DNA of 64,000 bases, from positions 1-64,000 of IMG/VR virus record IMGVR_UViG_3300031510_000007. One strand, 5' to 3'. Source of the stretch: a virus. A model generated the notes under the pieces. That model saw nothing but the letters and a program-made list of their open reading frames with translations. It was not told the DNA's origin and searched no databases. Position 1 is the first letter of the stretch; each line of letters begins with the position of its first letter. Shown piece after piece: positions 8,164 through 16,542 of this stretch. Both the position numbers and the translations under genes were made by a program.

Positions 8164-8245
8164 TTCACTTTTTTTTATAAAAAATTTGACAATTTAAAGT
8201 GTATTTTTTCACTTTTTTCATTTTTTTCATTTTTTACATGAAAAA
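8164..8245. other. Very A+T-rich noncoding spacer
   Basis: Between the GNAT promoter and the stop of the 148-aa gene lie about 80 bases of T runs with scattered cac and cat. On the minus strand these are long A tracts. I see no open frame or clean hairpin; it may act as an UP-element-like or bent region for the promoter just downstream. Confidence 0.4.
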
Positions 8246-8692
8246 TTAGTCGATATCGTCTGCACCGCCCTTTAGAATATTCAAAAACTGAGTGTAGTAG
8301 CTCATAGGGTCAGACTCAAATTCTGCCATTGGGATAATGTTTTCAAGATTATTGTGCAATGGGTGATCGTTACCCTGCATTCTCATAATGAGCGCTTTGG
8401 TGCACTCTAGCATCAAAGCAGCATCATATCCCAGTTTTTCAGTTTTTTCGATGTTGAATCCCATATCTCGTAGTGAGCCTAGCGTTTGAACGAGGACTTC
8501 AGTTGCAATGTCAATTGCAACTTCTACCTGCTCCTCTTGAATTCGTTCGTGTAACTCTGTTCTATTTTGAGGAGGTTCGAACTCTGTGTTTCGCCTGGGA
8601 AAGAGAATCACATTCGAGGAAAGCATTTCCTTATCCAGTTTAAATTCTACTTCGTCAACTTCTAGGTCATCTGGTGTAAAAGTGATATCCAT
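8246..8692 (-). CDS. Conserved T4-like hypothetical protein (148 aa)
   Basis: An acidic 148-residue protein. The segment NVILFPRR near residue 30, followed by a helical region (AIDIATEVLVQTLGSL), and the later HPLHNNLENIIP resemble a family common in marine T4-like phages. No catalytic motif is evident. Codons for FEPPQNRTEL (about residues 38-47) are part of a 33-bp sequence that recurs in the next gene in another reading frame. Confidence 0.75.
   Translation of the reverse strand: MDITFTPDDLEVDEVEFKLDKEMLSSNVILFPRRNTEFEPPQNRTELHERIQEEQVEVAIDIATEVLVQTLGSLRDMGFNIEKTEKLGYDAALMLECTKALIMRMQGNDHPLHNNLENIIPMAEFESDPMSYYTQFLNILKGGADDID
8553..8585. repeat. 33-bp direct repeat, copy 1
   Basis: 33 bases identical to 9340-9372. 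It begins aactctgttc and ends ttcgaactct on the plus strand. It lies inside the 148-aa gene and is read there as FEPPQNRTEL. Confidence 0.85.
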
Positions 8693-8701
8693 TTTTATCT
8701 C

Positions 8702-9490
8702 CTATATTGCTCGTAATAGAATGCATTCGCCGTTGATGCGGCCCGTAGCAATACCAGGCTTGGTTTTAATTTCACCAAACGCCCTGATAGCACGAAGTTT
8801 AGTAGTCTTTAACACGCTGTTAAGCACGTCTTCTGGTTTGCGAATTTTCTTCTTGAAGGATTTATCTTCGTCGAAATTCTGAAGAGTCGTGCCCTTCACA
8901 GAAAATTTCTCGCCATCCTTCGCTTGATAGATAAACAAATCACGATACTTCGTATTGAAAACGAACAGTATTTCGCTCTGTGGAATTACAATGGGGTCGA
9001 TGCTGCTAATCTTAAAATCACCATCAAACTCCTTGTATTTTAACTTTGAGACGATTTTTTCGAAAGATACCTTGCGCTTCACACGAACCTTCTTCTGACC
9101 CGTCGCATAAGAATTGGCGTCATCGATGAGAGAATTCACAAAGTCAAGATACTTCTTATGCTGTGGGATTTTGAGAAATTGATAAGACTCGACGAGTTCT
9201 GGAGTTTTATCCTCAACCAACTCTCGTAGCTCTTTCTGTAAGCGAGAATAATATTCAGCAATATTAGCTGCATATTTCTTAGCAGGCTTCAGAACAATCA
9301 GTCTACGATACAGACTGAACTTGGGCTTCAAATTCTTGCAACTCTGTTCTATTTTGAGGAGGTTCGAACTCTTTGTCTCTAGAGAATGCATTTTGTTGAT
9401 ATCGACCAATTGATCGACTAGATAGTCAATGGCGCTCTCACATTCACACATAATCTGATCGTAGGTTATCTGAGATTTGTTCATTGTCAT
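8702..9490 (-). CDS. Hypothetical protein (262 aa)
   Basis: A lysine-rich 262-residue protein. The N-terminal two thirds look helical (CESAIDYLVDQLVDIN; YYSRLQKELRELVED). The C-terminal third is beta-rich (EILFVFNTKYRDLFIYQAK) and ends KPGIATGRINGECILLR. I do not recognise a family. It has its own promoter (9516-9543) and is followed by the 148-aa gene after 9 bp. It carries copy 2 of the 33-bp repeat. Confidence 0.7.
   Translation of the reverse strand: MTMNKSQITYDQIMCECESAIDYLVDQLVDINKMHSLETKSSNLLKIEQSCKNLKPKFSLYRRLIVLKPAKKYAANIAEYYSRLQKELRELVEDKTPELVESYQFLKIPQHKKYLDFVNSLIDDANSYATGQKKVRVKRKVSFEKIVSKLKYKEFDGDFKISSIDPIVIPQSEILFVFNTKYRDLFIYQAKDGEKFSVKGTTLQNFDEDKSFKKKIRKPEDVLNSVLKTTKLRAIRAFGEIKTKPGIATGRINGECILLRAI
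9340..9372. repeat. 33-bp direct repeat, copy 2
   Basis: Identical to 8553-8585, 787 bp apart. Inside the 262-aa gene it is read in a different frame, as SSNLLKIEQS, so protein-level selection cannot explain the identity. Confidence 0.85.
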
Positions 9491-9515
9491 TCCTTTTCGT
9501 TTCTGATATATCTAT

Positions 9516-9543
9516 ATTACATCATTTTAGAAACGAATGTCAA
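9516..9543 (-). promoter_or_regulatory. sigma70-like promoter for 262-aa gene
   Basis: TTGACA (9543-9538), 16-bp spacer, TGTAAT (9521-9516) on the minus strand, overlapping the stop of the nuclease-like gene upstream. Confidence 0.6.
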
Positions 9544-9956
9544 CCTCTTTTTAAAGATTTTACATGATTGCGGTGAATTTTGCAGTTGATGATACCATTG
9601 AGATACGAATCATCTAGCAGAACGTTTCTATCAAATTGCTCCTGGGCTTCTAGATACCCCATCTCTCCTTTAGATTTACAAAGATGTAGAATATTACGGC
9701 GAAAAGCGCCTCTACCATTCTCTAGTAGAAGACGCTTCACCAACTCAGAACTACCAAAATAGTCTTTCCAATCCGATTCAACTATCTTACGTCTCTTGCG
9801 AATCTTACCTTTGAGTGGAGGTAAGGTCTTTTTAGACCAAAATAGCTTTTTACCAACATACTTTTTATCAGTATCTAATTGTGTGATAATATAAACGAAT
9901 CCGACATAATCTTCAGGTACATCTAAGAATTCTTCATTATTGTAAAACCATGTTAT
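9540..9956 (-). CDS. GIY-YIG-like putative endonuclease, probable ATA start
   Basis: The open frame encodes 138 residues starting (ATA)TWFYNNEEFLDVPEDYVG. It continues FVYIITQLDTDKKYVGKK, which fits the two GIY-YIG strands. LPPLKGKIRKRRK, ESDWKDYFGSSEL and EAQEQFDRNVLL follow, typical of a putative nuclease family in T4-like phages. No ATG, GTG or TTG precedes the conserved N terminus in frame. The only well-placed codon is ATA at 9956, 8 bases after AGGAG and overlapping the upstream stop as ATAA. A GTG at 9743 would remove half the domain. Either an unusual start codon or a sequence error is present. Confidence 0.65.
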   Translation of the reverse strand: MTWFYNNEEFLDVPEDYVGFVYIITQLDTDKKYVGKKLFWSKKTLPPLKGKIRKRRKIVESDWKDYFGSSELVKRLLLENGRGAFRRNILHLCKSKGEMGYLEAQEQFDRNVLLDDSYLNGIINCKIHRNHVKSLKRG

Positions 9957-10099
9957 GGCAGCATCTCCTCTTCGTCTCTCATCAACTCTTCATCTCCACA
10001 GAAAGGACAATAGAGTACATCATCATATAACTCATGCTTTATAGTGAAAATTGCTCCGCAGTTATCACAGATGCGTTCTTTATCATATGCTTCATCCAT
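9953..10099 (-). CDS. Zinc-ribbon mini-protein (48 aa)
   Basis: MDEAYDKERICDNCGAIFTI, then YCPFCGDEELM. Two CxxC knuckles about 20 residues apart form a classic zinc ribbon, followed by a very acidic tail. ATG 10099 overlaps the nrdB stop (ATGGATGA). Such ribbons in phages may bind DNA, RNA or RNA polymerase. The partner is unknown. Confidence 0.8.
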   Translation of the reverse strand: MDEAYDKERICDNCGAIFTIKHELYDDVLYCPFCGDEELMRDEEEMLP

Positions 10100-11057
10100 T
10101 GTTTGCTCCCCAAACGTCTTCCCAAGAACCACTGAGTGCTGCTGTAGCATAGTCTGTGGAACGATTCTCGAAAAAGTTAGTGTGTGTTGGTGCGTTAATC
10201 ATTTCTTCTACCCAAGGCAGAGGATTCTTCTTAACTTTAAAGATGCCCCTCATACCCATAGAAATCAAGCGACGGTCAGCAATGTAACGAATATACTGCT
10301 TTACATCCACTGCTGTGAGATTTTCCATCTCGCCCATCTGAAACGCTAAGTCAACGAAATCATCTTCAAGTTCTACCATTTTCTCAGCGATAGAGTAGAT
10401 TTGGCCCTTTGTATCGTCATTCCAGATTTCAGGGTTCTCTTCAAGATATGCACGAAACAGTGCAATGATGCCTTCGGCGTGCATCGTTTCATCAACGATA
10501 GACCAAGTAACAATCTGACCCATACCCTTCATCTTACCATGACGAGGAAAGTTCAGTAGCATAATAAACGAACTGAATAGTGCTAGACCTTCAGTGAATG
10601 CAGAGATTGCTGCCATCTTAACAGGTAGAACTGCATCATTGTCTACCTTCGCCATGAAGTACTCGTGCTTCTCACGCATTGCATCGTATTCTAGAAACTC
10701 GTTATATGTGCTTTCTGGCATACCAAGAGTTTCAATCAAATGTGAATACGCAGCGATATGGATCGCTTCACGAGCAGCAAACCCCATAAGCATCATACGG
10801 ACTTCTGGTTGAGGGAAATGTGGCAGGTAGTTTTTAACGTAACCACCCGCCACATCGATATCAGACTGTGTGAAGAATCGAAAGATTTGTACTAGAAAAT
10901 ATTTTTCAGCGCTTGATAAACGATTACGCCAATCTTTAAGATCTTCCATCATCGGAACTTCACCATGCAACCAATGAGACTGCTCGTGCTTTAACCAAAG
11001 TGTGTACATATTAGGATAGTTAAATGGCTTAAAATAAAGCCTCTCATCAGTTAGCAT
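10092..11057 (-). CDS. nrdB: Ribonucleotide reductase small subunit (R2)
   Basis: A 321-residue class I R2 subunit. Di-iron ligands and radical site are visible: REAIHIAAYSHLIE gives ExxH plus the Tyr in the position of E. coli Tyr122, TEGLALFSSF supplies the next Glu, and VDETMHAEGI supplies ExxH. It makes the tyrosyl radical used by NrdA to convert NDPs to dNDPs. It is somewhat short for R2 proteins (usually 340-380). It sits in an nrdA, unknown, nrdC, two small membrane proteins, nrdB array in transcription order. Confidence 0.95.
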   Translation of the reverse strand: MLTDERLYFKPFNYPNMYTLWLKHEQSHWLHGEVPMMEDLKDWRNRLSSAEKYFLVQIFRFFTQSDIDVAGGYVKNYLPHFPQPEVRMMLMGFAAREAIHIAAYSHLIETLGMPESTYNEFLEYDAMREKHEYFMAKVDNDAVLPVKMAAISAFTEGLALFSSFIMLLNFPRHGKMKGMGQIVTWSIVDETMHAEGIIALFRAYLEENPEIWNDDTKGQIYSIAEKMVELEDDFVDLAFQMGEMENLTAVDVKQYIRYIADRRLISMGMRGIFKVKKNPLPWVEEMINAPTHTNFFENRSTDYATAALSGSWEDVWGANNG

Positions 11058-11064
11058 ATGTTTG

Positions 11065-11226
11065 TTAGCCCTTCATGAATAATGTATATGCGCCATAAGC
11101 AAGGGCGCAAACTGCAACAATCTTAACAACCGTTACTGGCAATAGAAGTAATACAGCACCGCCGGCAACCATTACAGTGCCGTCTAGTGTCGTGCGTTCT
11201 GATAATCTATCTTTAACCCATTGCAT
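11065..11226 (-). CDS. Small membrane protein (53 aa)
   Basis: MQWVKDRLSERTTLDGTVMV, then hydrophobic AGGAVLLLLPVTVVKIVAVC to the end. One or two transmembrane helices are likely. A KDRLSERT(T/S)LDG start is familiar from small membrane proteins of marine phages. ATG 11226 is preceded by AGGAG. It lies between the 52-aa protein and nrdB. Function is unknown. Confidence 0.75.
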   Translation of the reverse strand: MQWVKDRLSERTTLDGTVMVAGGAVLLLLPVTVVKIVAVCALAYGAYTLFMKG

Positions 11227-11237
11227 TGTAGTTCTCC

Positions 11238-11396
11238 TTATTTTTTCTGTGTTGGGACAGGTGCCTCAACAACAACTGGTGCTACTGGTTCTTCTGCGAA
11301 CATATGCGTAGAAGATGTAATATCTGCTTCCATAAAATATGCTACAACAACAATAACAGCAACGAAACCAAGTACACTAATAACAACTTTAATCAT
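11238..11396 (-). CDS. Small single-pass membrane protein (52 aa)
   Basis: MIKVVISVLGFVAVIVVVAY is an N-terminal transmembrane or signal-anchor segment, followed by an acidic, Pro/Val-rich tail (EEPVAPVVVEAPVP). The ATG at 11396 overlaps the nrdC stop (ATGATTAA), implying coupled translation. No family is recognised. Confidence 0.7.
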   Translation of the reverse strand: MIKVVISVLGFVAVIVVVAYFMEADITSSTHMFAEEPVAPVVVEAPVPTQKK

Positions 11397-11646
11397 CGGT
11401 ATTTCCTTTCTTTAGAGTATCTATATTTTCTCTAAGTGCAGTATAACCTCCTTCTAATAGTTTACCATTAACAAAAATCTGTGGTACACCTGTAAGCTCC
11501 CAAAATTCCAATATGCTATGGCTATCGTCTAAGTCAAGCTCAGTATAGTTGATTCCACTATCACTCAGAAGTTTTTTTGCAGACTCGCAATACCAGTGCT
11601 CGGGTGCTGTGCACCAATCTGCCGTGATTATTTTGACGTGGATCAA
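11389..11646 (-). CDS. nrdC: Glutaredoxin-like protein with altered active site
   Basis: An 85-residue glutaredoxin fold: VKIITADWC, LDLDDSHSILEFWELTGVPQ (cis-Pro VPQ) and FVNGKLLEGGYTAL. It presumably re-reduces ribonucleotide reductase. The usual CPxC active site is replaced by CTAPEHWYC, with seven residues between the cysteines. The start is TTG at 11646, with AAGGA 7 bases upstream and overlapping the preceding stop (TTGA). Confidence 0.8.
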   Translation of the reverse strand: MIHVKIITADWCTAPEHWYCESAKKLLSDSGINYTELDLDDSHSILEFWELTGVPQIFVNGKLLEGGYTALRENIDTLKKGNTDD

Positions 11647-12137
11647 TCAGCCATCCTTGTGTCACCAGGGCGAAAATTTAAAGCACTACCATTTAAATGC
11701 ATAATCATAAATCCAATAACACACCTTTTCGATTTTGAAATAGGATTATTTGCTGTTTCGGAATCAAGCATCATCAAGAATAGTTCATTGATAATAATCT
11801 CTGCTTCATTTACTGTTACATCATTCTTAGAATTTGGCAGTCTGTTTTTATAGCAACGAAGTTTCCACGCTAGATAATCATATGTAGTGTAAGACTTTCT
11901 AGCAAATTCAAAATCAAGTAGTAGCTTTAGACCAGGGGCAGTTTGCACAGTATGTGACTTATAAACAAATCCTTGTGGAACAGTGAGCCGAACCCATCGA
12001 TAAGGATGAACACCAATTTCTTTCAATACGGGCACAAACTGCTTGATGGCAATATCTTCAAACGATAGCTTCTCAATTAGTTCGTAACCACTCTTTTTCA
12101 TATTCCACACAGTCTTTGTGTCTGCACTCATAAACAT
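11643..12137 (-). CDS. Hypothetical protein between nrdA and nrdC (164 aa)
   Basis: Starts MFMSADTKTVWNMKKSGYEL behind AAGGAG. No signal peptide or membrane segment. Contains YRWVRLTVPQGFVYKSH and ARKSYTTYDYLAWKLRCYKN. No domain is recognised. Its location inside the nrd operon suggests a nucleotide-metabolism link, but that is only context. Confidence 0.7.
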   Translation of the reverse strand: MFMSADTKTVWNMKKSGYELIEKLSFEDIAIKQFVPVLKEIGVHPYRWVRLTVPQGFVYKSHTVQTAPGLKLLLDFEFARKSYTTYDYLAWKLRCYKNRLPNSKNDVTVNEAEIIINELFLMMLDSETANNPISKSKRCVIGFMIMHLNGSALNFRPGDTRMAD

Positions 12138-12156
12138 TATAACTCTCCTTTAATCA

Positions 12157-13950
12157 TTAACCCTCACAGGCCATACAATCTTCGCCCATAGCGATAGCGG
12201 ACATATCCAGTTCTTGAATAACTTGCCTTTCAATACGACGAGATACCTTGTCTGCTTTACCAATCTTCTCAGACCGACAGTAGTACATCGTTTTCAGACC
12301 TTTTTTCCATGCCAAGAAATGAACCGCATGTAGATATTTCACATTTACATCTGGACGAAAAAACACATTTAAAGACTGTGCTTGGTCAATAAACATTTGT
12401 CTATCCGCAGCATGTTCAATAACCCATCGTTGGTCAATTTCCATTGCTGTCTTATATATATCTTTTTCATAATCAGAAAGAAATCTCACATGCTGTACAG
12501 AACCTTCGTGTGCAATTATCGATGACCAAACTCTATCATAGTTGATTGAAGAGTCTTCGTCAATCTTTTTCTTAATTAAAGCATCAAGAAATTTGTTCTT
12601 ATTTAGAAATGCGCCACTTAATGTGTCTTGCCTGTATGCATTAGCTCTCCAAGGCTCGACAGAAGGAGACGTATTGCCCATAATAATGGAAGAAGATGCG
12701 TTAGGAGCAACAGCCATAACATGACTGCAACGACGACCAGTGTCCTTAGCGTCAGGTGCTTCTCCTCTAATACTACCCAGCTTCAAATTTGCTGCATCTA
12801 GACCTTCTCTAATGTGCTTGAAGACACGCATGTTGAGAGACTTCGCAACAGCAGATTCAAACGGAACATTTTTCTTCTGAAGATAAGCATGAAATCCAAG
12901 AGCGCCAACACCAACAGAACGCTCACGCATAGCAGAGTATTTAGCTCGTGAAACAAAATCAGGAGCATTGGTAATAAAATGCTGTAACACGTTATCCAGC
13001 ATTTCTAGAACATCTTCGAGAAACTGTTCATTCTGAGACCATTCGTCAAAGTATTCTAGGTTCAAAGATGATAAGCAACAAACAGCAGTGCGGTCAATGT
13101 CTGTTGGCAATGTGATTTCAGAGCATAGGTTTGATTGACGAACTTTTAGACCTTTGTCTTTGAGCCAATATGGAAGCGCTCGATTTGATGTATCGATATA
13201 ATGAAGGTATGGCTCACCAGTCTGCATACGCATTTCAAGAATACGTTGCCACAACTCACGAGCAGGTATGATCTCTCTAACTTCATTAGTCTCTGGTTCT
13301 TTGAGTTCCCAGCTATCATCTGCATTTGGATCAAGCATAGACTTTTCTACAAGGCTCATAAACTTATCAGAGATATTGATACCATGATGAAGATTGAGAC
13401 AACGGAAGTTTTGGTCACCAGTAGGCTTTCTCATCTCAAGAAACAACAGAATATCTGGATGGTCAATATCTAGATACGCAGCATAAGAGCCACGGCGAGT
13501 TTTGCCTTGACGATACGCAAGAGAAGAAGCATCATACATCTTTAGATGTGGGAGAACACCTGTAGACTTATCACCAGCAGAACGAATGCCGAAGCCGACA
13601 CCAACGCCACCACCAAGCATACTAAGCCAGTTCGTTTCAGAGAGTGTGTCAACTAAACCCTCCGCTGTATCTGGAATCCAATTCAAATAGCATGAAATAG
13701 GCAATCCTTTCGACGATTTACCACCATAAGATAAAATAGGTGTAGAGTAGCTTAACCAATGATTCGATGAATATTCATATAGCCGTTGAGCGTGTTGAAT
13801 GTTAGAACTAAACGTTTTAGAAACAAAAGCAAATCGTTCTTGTGGGCTTAGCTCATCATCGTTCATATACGATTCTTTTAGACGACGAATACCTAAATCG
13901 TCAAATAACTGATCTTTATTCGGACTAATTGTAATACCCATATGTTCCAT
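12157..13950 (-). CDS. nrdA: Ribonucleotide reductase large subunit (R1)
   Basis: A 597-residue class I catalytic subunit. It lacks the N-terminal ATP-cone, so it is shorter than E. coli NrdA (761). Key pieces are STPILSYGGKSSKGLPISCY (first substrate Cys), GGGVGVGFG, NLCSEITLP with the radical Cys region CCLSSLN, APNASSSIIMGNTSPSVEP, and the C-terminal CMACEG thiol tail. It reduces ribonucleotides with NrdB and a thiol donor. Loss of the ATP-cone implies loss of dATP feedback inhibition, common in phage enzymes. Confidence 0.95.
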   Translation of the reverse strand: MEHMGITISPNKDQLFDDLGIRRLKESYMNDDELSPQERFAFVSKTFSSNIQHAQRLYEYSSNHWLSYSTPILSYGGKSSKGLPISCYLNWIPDTAEGLVDTLSETNWLSMLGGGVGVGFGIRSAGDKSTGVLPHLKMYDASSLAYRQGKTRRGSYAAYLDIDHPDILLFLEMRKPTGDQNFRCLNLHHGINISDKFMSLVEKSMLDPNADDSWELKEPETNEVREIIPARELWQRILEMRMQTGEPYLHYIDTSNRALPYWLKDKGLKVRQSNLCSEITLPTDIDRTAVCCLSSLNLEYFDEWSQNEQFLEDVLEMLDNVLQHFITNAPDFVSRAKYSAMRERSVGVGALGFHAYLQKKNVPFESAVAKSLNMRVFKHIREGLDAANLKLGSIRGEAPDAKDTGRRCSHVMAVAPNASSSIIMGNTSPSVEPWRANAYRQDTLSGAFLNKNKFLDALIKKKIDEDSSINYDRVWSSIIAHEGSVQHVRFLSDYEKDIYKTAMEIDQRWVIEHAADRQMFIDQAQSLNVFFRPDVNVKYLHAVHFLAWKKGLKTMYYCRSEKIGKADKVSRRIERQVIQELDMSAIAMGEDCMACEG

Positions 13951-13964
13951 TTTTCATTCGTTCC

Positions 13965-15002
13965 TTATGTAATATATTCTTCTAGTTTATTTTTAAGTAT
14001 ATGCAAATTATTACTTTCAGGCGCTTCTCGCAACAATCTAGCAAACTCTATCTTCATCAAATCTATATCATTTTGTATTGTCGTCAAATCTCTATTATTT
14101 GCAGCATCAACAAATAGCGGATGCGCTTGGTCTAGACCTTGGCCTGCTTTTTGAAATTCTGTGTATCTCCATACAATGTCTTCAGCTTTATCACCAATAA
14201 CATTTCGTATTTCATCTCTATTTGTAGTTAAAAATGACATTTGATATATTTTATGGTATAGTATAGCATTTATTTGACTACTAGTCAATTCAATTTGTTT
14301 CATTGCCTCATCAGTAATGCTATAAAAATATTGAAACCAAGATATATTCGAATGCAGTTTACTATCGAATTCATTTTGAATCATATATTTAATGGCAGGG
14401 TGATTGATATTATTTCTAATAGTTTTTAATACAAGAACAAGTCGAAGATCGTTGCACTTTCTAGATAATGGTCTAGCGCCATGTAGAGCATTAGAATCGA
14501 ATATAATCAGTCGCCCACATTTTGGTAAAATCGAATGTTCTATATCCTTCGTATCATCATTAATGAGTACAGTTTCGCCGCCCCATTGATAGTTCCATTT
14601 CGTATTTAAATATACCATACAAGTTTCAGATGGCTCACAGTATTGCCGTGCTATCCACGGGTCATCTCTATGAATATACCCATCAGTACCGTATGTATAT
14701 CCATTAAAATATATTCTATTGACGCCCGTATTGTCGCCGTCGGGCAGATGTGGTTTTATATTTTCCCATATATCAAATAAGTCAAAATAAGTGTCCCTGT
14801 AATAACTTAGCTTAGATATATCATACGGAAGATGTTTAACTATGAGAGTAGAACGCTCGTCTGGTCTATAGTTCCAATGGCCATGTGGGTCAACTGAATG
14901 ATTTGCTTTCCACCCATATTTCATACCTTGTAATGGATACTTGTTTCTTATATAGTTAACATTATTTTGGTCGATAAAGTTATCAATAGTTTTATATAAC
15001 AT
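13965..15002 (-). CDS. 2-oxoglutarate-Fe(II) oxygenase with helical C-terminal extension
   Basis: A 345-residue protein. The prolyl-4-hydroxylase-type core shows FNGYTYGTDGYIHRDDPW (HxD iron ligands in HRDD), WGGETVLIND, and FDSNALHGARPLSRKC (distal His) followed by LRLVLVL with the 2OG-binding Arg. The C-terminal 130 residues are helical and unassigned. Likely substrates are protein side chains or DNA bases; a DNA-modification island exists at 39-45 kb. It overlaps the HD-like gene by 11 bp. Confidence 0.88.
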   Translation of the reverse strand: MLYKTIDNFIDQNNVNYIRNKYPLQGMKYGWKANHSVDPHGHWNYRPDERSTLIVKHLPYDISKLSYYRDTYFDLFDIWENIKPHLPDGDNTGVNRIYFNGYTYGTDGYIHRDDPWIARQYCEPSETCMVYLNTKWNYQWGGETVLINDDTKDIEHSILPKCGRLIIFDSNALHGARPLSRKCNDLRLVLVLKTIRNNINHPAIKYMIQNEFDSKLHSNISWFQYFYSITDEAMKQIELTSSQINAILYHKIYQMSFLTTNRDEIRNVIGDKAEDIVWRYTEFQKAGQGLDQAHPLFVDAANNRDLTTIQNDIDLMKIEFARLLREAPESNNLHILKNKLEEYIT

Positions 15003-15471
15003 TTAATAATACACCCAATTTATTAACGTTTTCGCTAGATAAGTCAAAATCATTAATGATTACTGTTGGCGATATATCACTCCTCATAGAGTCTTTTTGC
15101 TCTAAGAGGTTTGCAAACTCTATCCATCTCAGTTGTGTAATCCATGGATCGGGTAAAACTGTATTATTAATAATATCATTTGTTCTATCTTTCTTTTGAC
15201 AAAATATATTAACAAGAACTTCAGCTTCGATACCAATTATATCCTGAACTTCTTCTCTCTCTATGAAAAGTTGTTTAGAATGTTTGTAGTAGGTAGTACC
15301 GTAAATAGAATGAAAGAGTCCTGCTTTTTGTTCAACGACAGAACGACCAAAATGATTCAAGATATCAGAGGTGCCAATCAAATGCTCTAATAGTGTTTTT
15401 TTAGAATGTGGCAATTTATCAGCACCAATTGAATAGAGATAGTCAATTTGTATTTCTAATCCTTCTATCAT
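14992..15471 (-). CDS. HD-like DUF6817 protein
   Basis: A 159-residue protein. LPHSKKTLLEHLIGTSDILN followed by AGLFHSIYGTTYY is the signature of an HD-related family (recalled as DUF6817), with His residues and the FHSIYGT motif suited to metal binding. The reaction is unknown. Start ATG 15471 overlaps the primase stop (ATGA). Confidence 0.78.
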   Translation of the reverse strand: MIEGLEIQIDYLYSIGADKLPHSKKTLLEHLIGTSDILNHFGRSVVEQKAGLFHSIYGTTYYKHSKQLFIEREEVQDIIGIEAEVLVNIFCQKKDRTNDIINNTVLPDPWITQLRWIEFANLLEQKDSMRSDISPTVIINDFDLSSENVNKLGVLLNVI

Positions 15472-16472
15472 ATTCTTTTCCAAGTGATTAATTTCATTTC
15501 GGCTTCAAGACCGCTATATGAATTACTATCTATAATGAGTTGAATGTCAGCAGATTTCATACCACTGATTATCATATCGTTTATATCTTTACCAGGAGTG
15601 TCTGGCCAGAAGCATACTTTATATCCCTCTTTGACACACTTATTCATCTTCTCAACGATTTGTTTATTTCTCGGTTCGTTGTCGAACACGATAGTAGCAT
15701 TCTCAGTACGCATCAAGCTTTTAAATGATGAACCAGCCATAGCAATAGAATTATCAAGGAACAAACTATCAATTGGTCCTTCAACGACTGAATATTTACT
15801 GTTATAGTCTAAATCATGTAGACCGTATACCTTTTCTTTGTTTTCATCTAGCATTATAGTTATATATCTTATTTCAGTCGAACCAAACGCTCGACCTTGA
15901 AATCCAAATACGCTCCCACGCTGATCTATAAATGGTAGTATGAGACGAGAATGTTCTTTCATCTCCAGCTTACCAGGCACGAGCGAATTTACCCAATCAA
16001 CAAACTTGGGAGCGTAGTATAGTTTATAATGTTTATTTGTGGGGATTTTTCGTGATTCAACATACACCCGTGCTTTGTGATTAGGCATGAGTTGTGAAAT
16101 CTTTTTGATTTTGAGGAGAGGAGAACCACGCTTGCGAAACTTCGGCGTCTTGAAGTTTAATGCTGTAGGTTCTTTCTTCTTAGTCGATAGTTTTTCTAAA
16201 CCATGCTCAGAAACATAGTCGTTATATAGCATAGTATCAACTAACTTTAGGAAGTATTTAAGATTATGACTTGCGTTGCAGTTATGACAATAGAATATAG
16301 TCAGTTCATGACTTTTTTCGAGTATCCAACCACGAGCCTTACTCTTAGATTTCTGGGAATCACCACATATAGGACAACGACAGTTGACCCTGTATGGATG
16401 AGTAGACTTTACGCTGAATCTCTCTAGTCTATTTGACAAGAGATTAGCAAACTTCATATCAATAGGATTCAT
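15468..16472 (-). CDS. 61: DNA primase (T4 gp61-like)
   Basis: A 334-residue DnaG-type primase. The N-terminal zinc finger is CRCPICGD ... FYCHNCN (about residues 30-75). The Toprim region has VVEGPIDSLFL (acidic Glu) and ATIVFDNEPRNK (DxD-like). It synthesises RNA primers with gp41 helicase (30.8-32.3 kb). It has its own promoter at 16515-16542 and SD GGAAGA before ATG 16472. Confidence 0.93.
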   Translation of the reverse strand: MNPIDMKFANLLSNRLERFSVKSTHPYRVNCRCPICGDSQKSKSKARGWILEKSHELTIFYCHNCNASHNLKYFLKLVDTMLYNDYVSEHGLEKLSTKKKEPTALNFKTPKFRKRGSPLLKIKKISQLMPNHKARVYVESRKIPTNKHYKLYYAPKFVDWVNSLVPGKLEMKEHSRLILPFIDQRGSVFGFQGRAFGSTEIRYITIMLDENKEKVYGLHDLDYNSKYSVVEGPIDSLFLDNSIAMAGSSFKSLMRTENATIVFDNEPRNKQIVEKMNKCVKEGYKVCFWPDTPGKDINDMIISGMKSADIQLIIDSNSYSGLEAEMKLITWKRI

Positions 16473-16514
16473 TCGTTCTTCCTTACGTCACTTACATCAT
16501 AAGCTATAATAGCT

Positions 16515-16542
16515 ATTATACAGTGTTTGTAAGAAATGTCAA
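16515..16542 (-). promoter_or_regulatory. Promoter for primase operon, member of the CTGTATAATAGC family
   Basis: TTGACA (16542-16537), 16-bp spacer, TATAAT (16520-16515). Both hexamers are perfect consensus. The pattern TTGACATT-N11-CTGTATAATAGC recurs at 30566-30593 (minus) and 51273-51300 (plus). The -10 lies in a 16-bp perfect palindrome, TATAATAGCTATTATA, at 16505-16520. Confidence 0.8.

Noticed and set aside
8164-8245. CRISPR- or terminator-like T runs
   Set aside because: No regular repeat-spacer pattern and no stable stem; simple A+T-rich spacer.
9360-9372. tRNA T-arm-like GGTTCGAAC in the 33-bp repeat
   Set aside because: No matching T stem, anticodon arm or acceptor stem around either copy, and both lie in coding sequence.
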